A stretch of DNA of 64,000 nt, from the NCBI GenBank assembly GCA_907164885.2, contig OU015498.1, forward strand, positions 125,456,727 through 125,520,726, written 5' to 3'. The notes beneath the pieces were generated by a model. It did no database searches. It saw only the letters and a list, made by a program, of their open reading frames with translations, and was not told where the DNA came from. This DNA is from Dolomedes plantarius (Eukaryota; Arthropoda; Arachnida; Araneae; Dolomedidae). Positions 1 to 13,471 of the stretch are shown one piece after another; the stretch's first letter is position 1; each line of letters starts with the position of its first letter. The translations under genes and the position numbers were made by a program.

Positions 1-7
1 CCAGAGT

Positions 8-160
8 ATCCCCTGCATGGTCCTGTGTACTCGATGTCAGCACAAGGGAGCATCCCCTGCATGGTTCCATGTACCCGATGTCAGCACAAGAGCACCCCTG
101 CATGGTCCCGTGTACTCGATGTCAGCACCAGCGCACCCCCTGCATGGTCCCGTGTATTGT
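8..160. repeat. Minisatellite, about 42-bp unit, four copies
   Basis: The word CCCTGCATGG recurs at about 11, 55, 96 and 138, followed each time by a version of TCCYGTGTACYCGATGTCAG. Spacings are 44, 41 and 42 bp. A short open frame runs through it, as expected of a repeat whose unit is often a multiple of three. The array starts at or before the window edge. Confidence 0.85.
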
Positions 161-954
<794 letters not shown>

Positions 955-1412
955 GGCCTTGCCTAACTGACTGACTGACAGATAACGCACAGGCCAAACC
1001 GTTGGACATAAAGAGCTGAAATTTTGCATTTCGATTCTTCGATAGTGGAGTCTATAGTGGAGGGGTAAACTGAGAAAGATTTTTGAAAATTTCTTCTTTG
1101 ATTTTTTAAAACTAAATTTTTAAGCTATTTTTCTAATTTTTTTATGTTTGCATTTAAAATGATAATCCGAGGGTTATAAAATTTATATCACGAGAAAGAT
1201 CATAAAAATTCCTTTAAAACGAAATCTTTTTCGAATCTTTACCTCCCTTTTCTGATTTTTGGTGAATTTTTAAAGATTAATTTTTAGAATTTAATTGATG
1301 AAATGCTGATCACGTGGTTTCTTTTCTTTTTGTGATACTTTAAATTAATTTTGCGTTACGTGCATAACGACTAAATAAATTGACAAAAGAAATATTAAAA
1401 TACGGTAAAAGA
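955..1412 (+). mobile_element. Helitron-like non-autonomous element, truncated copy 1
   Basis: From CTAACTGACTGACTGACAG onward it matches the copies at 13474 and 27579 through the shared words AACGCACAG, CTGAAATTTT, TTTATATCACGAGAAAGATC and TTTTTCGAATCTTTACCTC. It then diverges near 1412, so the 3' third with the family's CTAG end is missing. The 5' tip is replaced by unrelated sequence. No protein is encoded. Confidence 0.65.
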
Positions 1413-2188
1413 TAAAACTTAACCACTAGACTAACTGAGATGGGAGTTTTTAAGAATGCAGTTCAAATTAGTATGTTTTAACACGACTTTCCCGACTCTG
1501 CTTTGTGTCCTTTGTTATTTGCAGTTTTTCTCATCGCTTGAACCGATTTACAATTTGCTTTTTCTACGGTTTTTTGCTTTAGGAAAATTAAAAACCGAAT
1601 TACAATTCGCTTTTTCAACGGTTTTTGGCCTTGGGAAAATTAAAAACCTATACGGTTTTTGGCCTGTCGACAATAAAAAACCTAATCACCAAAGTAAGGA
1701 AAATAGGCTTCATGTGGAACCCCGCCTTACTTTGAATAAATAAAGGGGATAATGCATCTTGCCCTTTACTTCTTGGGTGATGTGGAAAAAAGTGCGTCTC
1801 TTGGGTGATGTGGAACAAACTGAGCTTTTAAGGGAAAAATAAGTAATAAAGGCAAATGTAAATTATAAAACTTATTTCTAATTAAACAGTGGATCAAACA
1901 AATCTAATTAAATCTAATTAAAAAGAGTCTAACAAATATAATTAAACAGTAAACTTATTCAATCCAAACGTGCAAATCACGCAACACTGTGTTATTAATT
2001 CTCAATAAAATCGGACGTATAATCAGACGAAGGTCCGCAGGCTCAAAGTTTCTTTCTTATTGTTTGTATATCATTTCAGTAGAAAGGCGCTAAGCGCAAT
2101 CTGTCTAGCCAGATGAACATGAAGAGCGGGGGGTGCAGTCCAGTATTTTTTTGATGGAATGGATCAAAAATTTTATATCTATATATCT
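1413..2188. other. AT-rich intergenic DNA with small direct repeats
   Basis: About 1542-1644 holds two copies of a roughly 52-bp unit beginning ACCGATTTACAATT, plus part of a third. Near 1770-1820 the phrase TCTTGGGTGATGTGGAA occurs twice. No gene was recognised. Confidence 0.5.
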
Positions 2189-2216
2189 ACCCGGGCATCG
2201 CCGGGCAATAATACTA

Positions 2217-2217
<1 letters not shown>
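2189..2217 (+). mobile_element. Possible Helitron 3' terminus
   Basis: CCCGG, six bases, then CCGGG form a small hairpin (2190-2205). Twelve bases later comes CTAG followed by T (2214-2218). A hairpin followed within about a dozen bases by CTRR and a host T is the Helitron 3' end rule. No matching 5' end was identified, and the sequence runs straight into (TA)n. Confidence 0.4.

Positions 2218-2277
<60 letters not shown>
2218..2277. repeat. (TA)n microsatellite
   Basis: Thirty uninterrupted TA units. It is followed at once by CAGGGTGATAAAG, which looks like a Tc1/mariner-type terminal repeat, but I found no partner end. Confidence 0.95.
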
Positions 2278-2280
<3 letters not shown>

Positions 2281-2340
2281 GGTGATAAAGATACCTATCC
2301 CTTTTGAAATAAAAGTATTTACTGGAGAAATAGATTTTTA

Positions 2341-4964
2341 AAATGAAAATATATATGTGTTAAAATAAATATATTTATATGTTATATTTATCAAAATAAA
2401 TACTTCATGGGCAAGCGTTATTTCCATAAAGAGTTCTTGAAATTTTTTTGGCAACGAAAGTCGTTTGTGTACAATCGTGAATTTGAGTTTTGGTATGAAA
2501 AATAACTTTAATAATTATTGTCGGATTTTAATTATTTTATACTTTTTGTGACAGCCTGAGGGTGGGTAAGAAGAGTTTTGAATTTGATTTTACTTTATTT
2601 TAGACTTTTTGGACCTCTATTCTCTGTTATGGCTTATTTTTGTGAGTGAATCACAAATCACAAAACTGTGCTTAACGATAATTCTTTTTAGTTAAGATGT
2701 ATTCTAATTTTTATACTTTTAAAAGTATATCGTGAATTATAAAATTAAGAACAATATAAATTACAGTATACTAAGCATTCTGAAGTACAAACACAATGTG
2801 TAATATTCCAAATTACCAAATTTCAGAAAGTAAACAATCGGAAGTTAGCGAGACCCATAAGGGTGATTCCCGAAAATGTAACAGCTTCCATTTCCTGTTG
2901 TCACCCTTCAAAATTATTGGTTTTTTCTAATTAAAAGCTATTCTAATTATTTTAAAGCTTCCAAACTTATCTTACAATTATCCTAAGGCTTCAAAACATA
3001 AGTATACGAAGTTTCAACCAGATTCGTGAAGAAATGTAGATTTGCATACGATATATACATACATGCATACATACATACATACATAGACACACTTTGCTTT
3101 ATTTATATAGATGTACACATTCAGTGTTTTACTTTTCAGCTTTTTTTGCTCCATTGATAAAAGGCAAAATCTAGCTGAATTCTGAGGAGTTTATTACAAA
3201 TTTATATATTTTTATATTGGGTTTTCTTTTTATTCGTGTTCATAACATTTTGCATGTTTTTTTTTACTATGTAATTTATACTGTGTTTAGTTTTTAAATT
3301 GATTTGGGTTAACAAACATTTTTAAAATCCCGGGCAACGCCGGCTCGCCGGGGGGGGGGGGGGGGGTGCGAGAAGGAAAGAATTTTTCTTCTGCTTGCGA
3401 CTGTTTGCAGGACGTGGTATGCGTATCCACAAAATTTAAATACATTTATTCGTTGTTTTTTAGTATTTTAATTCTCTCACAATGATTGTTGAAGGGAGCG
3501 GGTCCCTAAACTGATTGGCTAGTTGAAATAACATGAATGTTTCCTCTGTTTTGAGTATATTTTTAACTTATAAATTTTAACAATTTCTCAATATCAGAAC
3601 TGTGATATGGGATGTGTGGATATGGTGTATACTTGCTACAGGTACCTACTGTTTTATGTTTCGAAGGCATTCTCTTTAAACTGCTGACTTCCATTGTATA
3701 TCTTATATAGTGTATTTCATATTATATACAGTATTTTGTAATCGATGAGTTCTTATGATGCCTTTACTATGTTTTAAACGTACAGATATTTCACTCTTCG
3801 GATCAGGCGATGTATTGGTATTCTAAAAACTTGATTTCTTCTGAAACAATATTATAAAATAAAATTTATGTTTACCCTATATGTAGAAGTAGAAAGTGTT
3901 TCCAAGCATTAGATATTATTTCCTCTACAGAAATTCTTTTTCCCATTTTATTTCCGTTTTATTTGATCTTATATACACCAGAAAAATAATCGATGATCTG
4001 ACATATATTAAAAGGCTGTAAAGTTTTTTTAGCCATTTTCGTTCATTTAGCAATAGCACATTTCGGGTTAGTTTTTAATTAAATTTTACTAGTTAAGGTA
4101 TCCTACACTATCGGCTTACCCCAACAAAAACAAAAAAAAGTAAAAAGGATTTTTTTTTCTCCCTAGAACTTTTATACGTCACATGCTATTAACTAACTTG
4201 AAAGAAACACCATAAATTTTCCTGACGTGCATAAGGAACTTTTGAACTATACCTTTAATGTTTTACGATACTCACTACGCGTATCACAATGAGGACATTA
4301 AGGTTTAGTATTGCAGACATTTCAAATTATTGATTTGGTACTCTTTAGGAATATTTTTCAAATAACTGCAACTCTAAAAAACCATTAAACTATAAGATGA
4401 ATCTTTTACGATAAATAAACTTGCTTGAATAAACTTTAATATGCATTTTTCCTTTTAATTAAGATTGCAAAAAACCCTAGCAATTTATGTTGCTTAAAAA
4501 TCATGGATTACAACTCTTGCAGTAAGAATTCTGAAAATTTTGAAACAGATCCTGGAACTGAACTTATTACAAGCCTTATTTTGATTTAATAGATACTGTT
4601 TTAGCAATAGGCATATTTATCTTGCAAAGAAAGATTCGCCTTCTTTTTAAAAAGGGAAATCCGAACAATAGTTTTCTTTCTTTCTTTTTCATGATTTTGT
4701 TTGTGTGACAAAGAATAAATAGGAGTTTTTTCACGCCCACGTGATTTGTTTTCTTCTATTTAAACTTACTTTGACATAGAATATGAGTTTTTTTAAAGCC
4801 GTATTGAAGTTATAAAAACTGTTCTATTTAGACCGTTATCAAATGAAAAGAAATTTTCTGTGTATTTTCCACACTGTCCTGAAGTAAAAAAAATATAACG
4901 GTCAAACAAACCATATAATTGTAAATGTTTCAGCCTCAGTGATCATTTGAACTGTCGTAGATTA
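2341..4964. other. AT-rich intergenic DNA
   Basis: No coding signal. It contains an ATAC microsatellite at about 3055-3085 and a long G run near 3350-3366, preceded by CCCGGGCAACGCCGG, similar to the hairpin at 2190. The rest is unique-looking AT-rich sequence. Confidence 0.5.
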
Positions 4965-4966
4965 TA

Positions 4967-6293
4967 CAGAGGCTGTTCACACATTTTTTAGACGATTTTG
5001 GTAAGCGGTAATAAAAAATCGTTTGATGCAAAAGAAATAATTGCAATTGTACTATGTTTTTAAAAGTCAAAATTATTGTCTGCGGGTTGAAAGTTTTGTT
5101 TTTATTCAAAATGGCGTTTTTAACAAAGCAGTGGTTCGAAGGCTACATTTATGCTCTTTCCGAAGAAAAATATGCATACTCCTTTATCCAAAAACGATGT
5201 GAGAGTCATGGTTTTGTGATATCTTAAGCGTCGATAGGTAATATCGTCAATAAGAAAGGAAAAAAACGTCAAATTGGAGACTCAAGTGGGACAAAAATTC
5301 CAAACAAGTATCCAAGGAAAAAACGGACATCTTCGACTATTGAAAAGGTACGTTGTTTAATGTTAAAAGAAAATCTCCCTAGTCAAAGGACAGTTGCAAA
5401 ATAATTAAAATGTTCGGTGTCCACTGTAAACAAAATGATAAACGTTGATTTAAATCTTAAGAAAGCGAAAAAACGCAATGTGCATCGTCTTCTTCCAAAT
5501 GATATCGCTGAACGCAGGACACGCTGCAGAATTCTATATGAGAAACACTTATCCAAAGAAAAATGGAAAACAATTGTCACAATAGATGAATCATGGGTGT
5601 ATTTAAATGATTGCAATAAAAAAAGAGTCATTTATTATCATGCAAAGGGAGAAAAAAATTTAAGTACATGGTTCAAAGTATCGAAAGAAAGTTTTTCTAA
5701 GGGATTCATGATTGTTGCTGGTTTTTCTTATAATGGCAAGTTAAGAATAAAGAGAGTGTAAAAAAATGTCAAGATTAACTCCAAATACTATCAGGGACTT
5801 TTTGTCCCTGATAGCATTCAGTCACTTTTTGTCGCCAATTTTTCTGAATGAAATACAATCGCTTTACCCACAGTGCCATCAATCTGTGAGACTCCATCAG
5901 GACAAAGCTAGCAGTCACACATCAAAATCCACTGAAAATTTCCTAAAAGAAATCGAACAAAAAACTGGTATCAAGGCCATACCCTTCACTGATATCCCTA
6001 CTAAATCTCCCGATGAATCACCTATGGATTTTTGTGCTTTCGGACTTTTCAAATCTGCATTATCCAAACGTCGTCCCAAAACCCTTACAGGACTCTGGAA
6101 AGCTGTTCAGGAGGAATGGGATAGAATACCTCTTCTGACACTTCAAAAGGCATTATTATCCTGGAAATTGCGGTGTCGAAAGATAGTTCAGAATAAGGGA
6201 TGTCAAATAGAACATTTAAAACACAATAATTTTATGTAATTTAGTTTTATGAATACAATATACATCGTCTAAAAAATGTGTGAACAGCCTCTG
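4967..6293 (+). mobile_element. Mariner-family transposon, DD41D type, complete length
   Basis: The 30-bp terminal inverted repeats are perfect: 4967-4996 starts CAGAGGCTGTTCACACATTT and 6264-6293 is its reverse complement. A TA duplication flanks both (4965-4966 and 6294-6295). At 1327 bp it has the usual mariner length. The only gene inside is the broken transposase. The perfect ends and the several coding breaks suggest a moderately old copy that could only have been moved by a transposase acting in trans. Confidence 0.93.
5111..6239 (+). pseudogene. Mariner DD41D transposase pseudogene
   Basis: Reading starts at ATG 5111 (MAFLTKQWFEGYIYALSEEK). In-frame stops lie at 5225-5227, 5402-5404 and 5759-5761. 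Near 5845 the conserved reading moves to another frame, which runs open to 6239. The first catalytic Asp is in VTIDESWVYL (about 5580), the second in RLHQDKASSHTS (about 5902) and the third in SPDESPMDF (about 6029). Counting residues between the second and third gives 41, the spacing of the rosa-like DD41D clade rather than the classical DD34D. The N-terminal third holds the helix-turn-helix region, including the KCSVSTVNKMI stretch. Dead as it stands. Confidence 0.9.
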
Positions 6294-6295
6294 TA

Positions 6296-7683
6296 TTTTG
6301 TCTGTTTCTTCCACTGTGAGTATTTCATTAAATTATTACATTTTTAAAACTCCTCAACTCGTACCTAGAATCTCTGATATGAAAATTCATTACTCCGTAA
6401 ATGGCAGAGGACAGTTTTTATGTACGGGAACCGGACTGAAAATTGTTTGAGGTCGACATTAGTTAGCGAGTGAAGGGCGCGTATGTACGTGGGAAAGCTT
6501 ATTGAGACTAATAAATATAGTAGGATTTACGGTAGCCCATCCCCCCCCCCAAAAAAAAACACTTTTAGTATTTTTTTATAAAAATATCCGACACCCCACT
6601 CTGTGATTGCTACATATTAAACAAGCAATCTTGTTTTTTCGAACACTGATACTTGAATGTTTACTGAGCAACCTGAAAATTTGCTGTAAAACATTTTCTT
6701 CTTTCCTTTAATAAAAGAAAACAAAGCTGAATTTAAATAAATTTTTACTGGGTTCAAACATATTTATTATACATTATGAATAAAATCCATCTGGTGTTTG
6801 TAGGAAGCATTTTTATCTGTAGAATAGTAACTTTATTTAATGATATCTTTTCAGATATTATAGAAATTGCTTTGCGAATACACAGCAGCACTATGAAAAT
6901 ATATTATTTCATGTATTTTAAAACAATATTTCGAGGTTGATAATTTTCCTATATTAATATTAAATCCTCAGAAACTAAAATTTAAAAAGGGTCAGGCTAA
7001 AATAGGAAATAAATTTTAAAAAAACAAACACACCTGATTTTCTAGTGATTGATGAGATCAAATACACAAAACAATTTCATGTCGAGACGTACAGATAAAA
7101 GATAATTTGTAATCATCTAATCGCTGACATAAATTTTTCTTAATGACACGTTTTTAATCATCATTGCCCCTTTTTTACAGCTTCTAAAAACTATTAAACA
7201 TAAAAAGATTGTAATTTAAAAGATTAAAAATTAGTTGAATTATTTAATTATTGTTTCTTCCTAGATTAAACTTGTAGAAAGGTAATGGAAAAGTATAATG
7301 TTTAAAAAAAATGCGCATTGGTACAATAACATGGAATATATGTTAATACGTAAATTTGTTTTTAAGAGAATGAGTCCTATCCATATCTGTCAAAACTAGG
7401 TCTTGAAGAGAAATTATGGTTTGAAATGATTTTTAATAAAAGCAGAAAACCAAAAACTACAATTTATATGGAATTAGATATTAGAGATTAATATTTATAC
7501 ATTTCCATAAATTTTTGGTAAAAACTTTAAACTCTCTTTTAAGTACTATATCTGAACCGGTACCATTAATAAATATTTAATATTAGCATATTTCCTCTTT
7601 TCAATACATGGTTAAAGATTTTTGCATGATCTGTCTTATTAGTGGGGATTACCGGCTGGTGAAGTTGCGCTGTATATTTATAT
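6296..7683. other. AT-rich intergenic DNA
   Basis: No gene was recognised. A C-run followed by an A-run sits at about 6541-6559. A small patch near 6430-6500 is richer in G and C and is unassigned. Confidence 0.5.
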
Positions 7684-7687
7684 AAAA

Positions 7688-7718
<31 letters not shown>

Positions 7719-7749
7719 ATATATATATATATATACATACACATACACG

Positions 7750-7787
<38 letters not shown>
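7684..7787. repeat. Compound microsatellite (AAAT)n-(TA)n-(CA)n-(TA)n
   Basis: AAAT units to about 7720, then TA, then CATACA/CACA to about 7762, then TA again. The overlapping open frames are artefacts. Confidence 0.95.
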
Positions 7788-8202
7788 GCATACCCATTAC
7801 ATCACGTCCTTAAATTATAACCTGGAAAAAAACCTAGCTCACATTTACATGGCTGGAGCTAGACTCAGTGTGAAAGGAATAAAATTATGAAGCAGTCTGG
7901 CCGAATCGTTTATTAGAGCAACAAAAAGTACATCCGTCCATTTCAGAAGAAGGGATCGGATTAATATCACCTTTCAACATTAAACGCGGAAGGGTGAGGT
8001 ACATGTGAGTTTTGTTTGTAGGGTCAGCGGATTTTGGGGTTCGCCAAGCTAACCCACTCCTGAATTGGTACATATACACGTGTAGAAATGCATAGTATGC
8101 GTTTCATGGGAAGTTCTGTGGCTAATAAATTAATATTTCTGGGAATTGGATTTAGGAAAGGGAATTAAAATACTAGAATTGAGGGCATAATATTTAAGAT
8201 AT

Positions 8203-8204
<2 letters not shown>
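7788..8204. other. Unclassified sequence between two TA tracts
   Basis: Somewhat less AT-rich than its neighbours. A minus-strand frame at 7885-8079 is open for 64 codons but shows no motif I can name. No inverted ends were found. Confidence 0.3.

Positions 8205-8237
<33 letters not shown>
8205..8237. repeat. (TA)n microsatellite abutting a pogo element
   Basis: Ends exactly at the TA that precedes the terminal repeat at 8238. Confidence 0.93.
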
Positions 8238-8240
<3 letters not shown>

Positions 8241-8855
8241 TCGAACCTCCATATATCGAACTTCCCTATATCGAAATTTTCTATATATCGAACTCTTAGC
8301 AAATCTCCACGTTCATTACACAGAAAAACTGTTTCTATATATCGAAATAATCTCTATATATCGAAATTTTTTTGAAGACATATTGGGAGATTTCATTCCA
8401 CTTTAGAATAAAATCTCCCAATTTTTGACGTTTGAAACAATACTTCGTGGACTTCAATTCGTGGAAAACGTCCCTGATGAAGTTTTTAATGAACTGACTA
8501 AATGCGAGCATTTCTTCGATGAACTTTCCGTAAAACTGGCTGTTCAGCAAGATATTCGTAGTTTTTTTTAAAAAGAATGTAACTGTGATCACTGTAACCA
8601 CTAACTGGATTGTTTTTTTTAAAGGTATATAGTACTCAATAAATCTTTCACATTAATTTATTTTTTAGTTATTAACTTTCATTTAATGCGATTCACATAT
8701 AAATTGAAAATGGAGTTTCGTATACGAAAATTATCTTTAATTTTAATGTTTTAGGAGAATTATGATAAAACTAAGATTAATTCTATATATCGAAATTTCT
8801 ATATATCTAATTTTTTTCCGGCAATTTGCTACTTCGATATATGGAGGTTCGACTG
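8238..8855 (+). mobile_element. pogo/Tigger-type transposon, internally deleted
   Basis: The left end starts CAGTCGAACCTCCATATATC and the right end (to 8855) is its inverse. TA flanks lie at 8236-8237 and 8856-8857. Extra copies of TATATATCGAA cluster just inside both ends, as subterminal transposase-binding repeats often do. At 618 bp it is about a quarter of a full element, and only the last part of the transposase survives. Confidence 0.9.
8407..8571 (+). pseudogene. C-terminal fragment of a pogo/Tigger transposase
   Basis: Open from just after a stop at 8404-8406 to TAA at 8569-8571, with no initiator. It reads FETILRGLQFVENVPDEVF and ends LAVQQDIRSFF. An acidic stretch followed by a final IxxFF is characteristic of Tigger/jerky-type transposase tails. 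The catalytic DDD core and the CENP-B-like DNA-binding part are gone. The minus-strand 88-codon frame over the same interval is a shadow. Confidence 0.72.
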
Positions 8856-8857
8856 TA

Positions 8858-8899
<42 letters not shown>
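8856..8899. repeat. (TA)n microsatellite abutting the pogo element on its right
   Basis: TA tract starting at the target-site TA, with one ATG interruption. Confidence 0.93.
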
Positions 8900-8900
<1 letters not shown>

Positions 8901-11900
8901 TTATAAAAGAGATGAACTATAAACTATGAATCATAATGCCTCAGGTAAAGTGGAATGAATGCAAGGCTATGTTTATTCACATATTGCAGTCAGTAGTCTC
9001 TATAAATAAAAGGAATATTGTATTTCTGAAAAAATATCATGAATGAAAGTAGCAAATAATAGAAATAGCAGCTCTGAGAAACAACTGAAAAGTCTCCTAA
9101 CGCCCACATGACATTGTGCAAAAGTAAACCTATTGGATGCACTGGCATTTACTCACGAAGAAACTATTTAAATTATCCACGGAGTCAATATTTCCCGAGA
9201 GGAAAGCGTATTTAAGTTAGTGTGCAAAGGGTCACAGAGACAAAAATTTTACGATGCAATTAACTTGGTTTAACTAGGTTTATGGATCACCCCCTAAAAA
9301 GCATGAAAACCTTTTAAGATTGTCTCTATAATAGAACGCTTTCAAAATTATATATATTTAAGGCAGAATACAAAGAAGAAGCTACATTGAGTGTTTAGAA
9401 GAGAAATTAATAAAGGAACTAGAGACAAAATTTAACATAGCATCCGTCGGATTAATGCCATAAATATTCAAGTCAGAAATAGCATCCCATGTTCCTTAAA
9501 ACAAAAGAAAAGCGCATTATTAGTTAAGCTACTAAGTTTTTGTCATAAAGAATGTTACGTCAGACAGCGTAAGGTAATAATGAAACAATATAATCAGATA
9601 ATGGGACTGTGTTAGGAAGTTTCCAAAGCTGGATTTATTTTCTGAATATTCATGATATTCAGAAAACTTGTTTATTCAAAGAATATCAGAAATATATATT
9701 AAAGCAGCAACTTAAAATACCTTTTGAGTGCATACATTAATTTTGACGAGTATTTTATCATTCGAGTACACACATATTTACACATATTAAGAATCTTTTG
9801 TTCCAATCTAGAGTAAATCACATTCAGCATATTAGTTCATAAACGGCTTTTCTGATGAAATATAAATTTACTTTCAGTTAGGCACGTTTACTTCATTTAT
9901 ATACTGTTGACACAAAATGGGAGTCTAAATATTTGCAGAGAAGGTTTGAGTAATATTGCACCATTTATATATGAGAGGTGATCAATATGAATATTTTAAA
10001 TATAGATTGTTGGTTGAGCTGAATGCTAACTCCAAGTTGGAATAACAATGAAACCTAAAATAAACTTGAATGTTTGCCCATTCAGCCTTATATAACTATA
10101 TATAATATACGTAACTTTATATTAATATATGTATTGATTATTTCCTTCACAATACTTCTTTATGGGTGTACTCCCAGTAATATAAAATTGTAATGGTTCA
10201 GTATCAATATATTAGTTACTGATAAAATGAAGAAGTCCATTAAAGAATTACTTTTTTGTACACTATATTATGTCTTTAGAGATCTAGTACATAAATCCTA
10301 AAATATAAATGCGAAGCATTACATATTGGTTTTTGTTACTAGTGCATAATACATTAAAAGGGATACGTCTCTACAGCGATTTGCCACTTTTGTTTTACTT
10401 ACTGTATTAAACTATATTTACCAATACTTCTTTTATGTTTCCTTTTATCTTCTTATGAGGATATTCTTACGTCATATTCTGAGCGTAATCGCCTTACAAT
10501 GCATACTTAGTCTTTCTTTAATACTTTTGCTTTCTTTAAACTCGCTATCTACTCCTTTAATCTTAAGTTCTTTGGATCAGGTAAGGGAGAGCAAGAATCT
10601 TATGTGACTCTGTATAGTGCGTACTTATCTGTTAAAAGTTTTCATACATATAGTGATGTCGCTAAACTGGGCATTTATTAATTTTCATACCTCTCTTAGT
10701 TTGTATGCAGCAAACTGATGTTTGATTTATAAATTGATTAATCTAGAGTAACCTAATGTTCGCTTCAAGAAATTAATTGTTTTAACTTTGTAACTTGAAT
10801 CTAGTCAATATATATTATGAATCACATTTTGATAATATTGCAGAACTATCAGAGGATGCGTGTCTAGTTTCCAAAGTATCAGATACTTATGTCAACGAGT
10901 AGAACAATTTTGATGACTTAATTTCTGAACAGTGGCACGTGAAGATAAGAGTTGCTGGACAGATCAACCTAAAGTTGATGTTTTTATAGACAACGTTGAT
11001 ATAAATGATGTGTATAGAATGTTACAATCTCTGTATGTTGCATTCTCTGCATATTGCAATCTGTGTATTTCAACGAAGAAAAGAAATATTATGATCACAC
11101 TTATCATTATACAAATGACGACAACTGCATGGAAGCTACAGCTCATAGAACAATTTTAATGAAAACAAGGAAAAAATATTAATTTTTTCTGACAGGAAAA
11201 AAAAAGCTGACTTATATGAATGTGAGAAACGCCATACTGGTCAAACGAATCGATAGCAGATTTTTTTTGTAAATGCAAGACATCGAATGTTCATGTTCAT
11301 TTTTATAGAGTGTCTCCAAAAAATGATTCAAGAAAGAAAATATCAGCCAAGAATTATCGTGGCTAGAAAATAGAAAAGCTTATCACTCCCGATAAAAGTC
11401 TACCGATGAAGGAATAATGTGGAAAATTTGCTAATAATTTTTTAACCAAAGCATACGACCACGATCATGCATGTTACTGAACATCTCTACTCTGAACATC
11501 CATTCATTTACCATTATTAACATGTTCGCTGAACGTTAACTTAAAAAACCGTGCTGTAACTGGGAAATATGGACACGATTTCTGGGAATAATTTTTTTTA
11601 TCTTGTCCACTAGAAAAAAAAACCCGCCTTGATTTGGGAATCTCGATTTCAGTTTCACAGTCTGTACGACTCAGAAGAGGTACGGAGAACATCGGGGCTT
11701 TGATGCGTGAATTGCTTGGTTTTGGAGGTCTACGGAAAACTTTTGCTTACCGAATGTTTACTTGGGGGGAAATTCTGTCTCGTAAGTCTTGGTTAGTTGG
11801 TGGGTTTCTGAACGCAAAGTGGGAGTTTAAGATAACAGAATCTACAGATTAAAGTCCTTATCTGATGGCTTTAAATCCTCATGCCCAGTTCAGGTTCTGA

Positions 11901-12055
11901 AGGAATCAAAATCGTTGAGATTTCTATCTAGGTCAGCGTCTTATCCATTCTGCCATCATCTTGCAGCGAAAAACCAAAGCAAACCCACGGAGAAAGAATA
12001 ATGATAAGGTAAGTGATCTATAGGGACATCTTGGGTTCAGACGCTCATGTACACA
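8900..12055. other. AT-rich intergenic DNA, possible short exon-like patches
   Basis: No motif-bearing frame. The least AT-rich intervals are about 10840-11160 (a 75-codon plus-strand frame with no recognised domain) and 11480-11950. I see no terminal repeats or repeat arrays. Confidence 0.4.
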
Positions 12056-12063
12056 TCTATATA

Positions 12064-13471
12064 CACTGCTGGCCACCCAAATTGCAACACCAAGAAAGAC
12101 AAGAGATATCACAACAAAATTTATTTTGTAGATAACATGTTGACCAAGTATCAAATGATTAAATTTATAGACTTCGTTGAAGTGTGGTTCCTGCCAAAAT
12201 CAGTAGCCAGAGTAGCCGCCATTGTTGGAGATCACCGCTGCCACACGCCTTGGCATTGATTCAAAGAGACTTTGGATGAGTTCTTGGGGTACAGCAGACC
12301 AAGCAGCTTCCACACGTTGCCAAAGTTGATCTGCTGTGGCAGCTGGGGATGGAATCTGGGTCAATCGTAGAGCAACCATGGACCACATGTTTTCTATCGG
12401 CGAAAGATCCAGAGAGCGAGGCGGCAAGGGAAGCAATTCATCAGGCGATTGACGAAGAACCGTTGGACAATGCGTGCCACGTGTGGTCGCGCATTATCCT
12501 GTTCAAATATGGTTGTGGGCAAGCCCTGAAGGTAAGGAAGGACAACTGGCTCCAACACCTCGGAGATGTAGAGCTGGCTGTTTAAAGTACCGGCAATGCG
12601 TACTAGAGGTGTGCGAGAGGGATATCCAATACCGCCCCATACCATAATACCCGGTGCAGGACCAGTGTGGCGGTGCATAACGCAGCTGTTCAGCATCCTC
12701 TCTTCACGCTGTCTCCAGACTCGAATGCGACCATCGTGGTGTTGCAGACAGAAGCGTGACACGTCAGTAAAGACAATTTCATTCCATTCTGCCGTCCACA
12801 TCCTTCTGTCATCGCACCATTGGCGGCGGAGGCGTCTGTGGTTCTGCGTCAAGGGTAGACAAAGCAATGGACGTCTTGCGGACAGACCACTCTGCTGTAA
12901 ACGGCGTCGAATGGTACACGTAGACACTGGATGATGCGTTACAGACTGCATGTGCTGTGCTATGGTTCGTGATGTGACTGAGCGATCCATCACTGCCATG
13001 CTCACAATTTGCCTGTCATCACGTGAAGTGGTGCGCTGAGGTGGATGCGATCGAACACGCTGATCCGTCGTACCCTCCTGCATCCAACGATCACATATCC
13101 GCATTACAGTTGTTCGGTTTCTTCCAACACGAGTACCGATTTCCCTGAAAGATAATCCACAATTTCGGTAGGCCACTATCCTTCCTCTGTCGAACTCGGA
13201 TACTTGATCAAAAAATGATCGCTGTTTTCGACGAGGCATAATTGATCGTTTTTTTGAAAAAACCACAAGAAAAACACAATTGCCGAACTTGAAATCGTCG
13301 AAATCTCCAAGCCAAAAAAAGGGCTTTGAAGTGGCGCCACAGGCGCGCGTGATGTGCGTCTGCGCTGAAATTCTAATCTTTTGCATATCTCACCTCCGCT
13401 AATGCATGTTGTAAATTTCATGTTAATTGCATGTTTCCTTCAGGGTGTTGCATTTACAGTGGCCAGCAGTG
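12064..13471 (-). mobile_element. Tc1-family transposon, about 1.4 kb
   Basis: The left end is CACTGCTGGCCACCCAAATT and the right end (to 13471) is a diverged inverse, both with GCAACACC words just inside. TA flanks both sides (12062-12063, 13472-13473). The length is normal for Tc1. It carries one broken transposase on the minus strand and interrupts a Helitron-like element about 8 bp from that element's 5' tip, so it is the younger of the two. Confidence 0.93.
12200..13239 (-). pseudogene. Tc1 transposase pseudogene (DD34E)
   Basis: The start is taken at ATG 13239 (MPRRKQRSFFDQVSEFDRGR), because upstream codons in the same frame do not look conserved. Residues 1 to about 115 are the two helix-turn-helix units of the paired-like DNA-binding domain, including FREIGTRVGRNRTTVMRI. 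The first catalytic Asp is in VFTDVSRFCL, where the usual Glu after Asp is Val. The second is in FEQDNARPHVA and the Glu is in LDLSPIENMWS. The frame shifts once at about 12437-12450, between the last two, consistent with a one-base deletion. The C-terminus ends ...AVISNNGGYSGY at the stop 12200-12202. One frameshift and few other defects mark a fairly recent copy. Confidence 0.92.

Noticed and set aside
2278..2300. CAGGGTGATAAAG after (TA)n as a transposon end
   Set aside because: No inverted partner with a matching TA flank was found downstream, so no element can be defined.
8335..8601. 88-codon minus-strand frame inside the pogo element
   Set aside because: The plus strand of the same interval reads as the C-terminus of a pogo transposase ending IRSFF; the minus frame has no motif.
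10932..11159. 75-codon frame starting MAREDKSCWTDQ, considered as a host exon or short secreted peptide
   Set aside because: No signal peptide, no cysteine framework, no known domain, and an overlapping frame of similar length on the other strand.
12349..12934. Plus-strand frames of 78 and 112 codons
   Set aside because: Antisense shadows of the Tc1 transposase on the minus strand.
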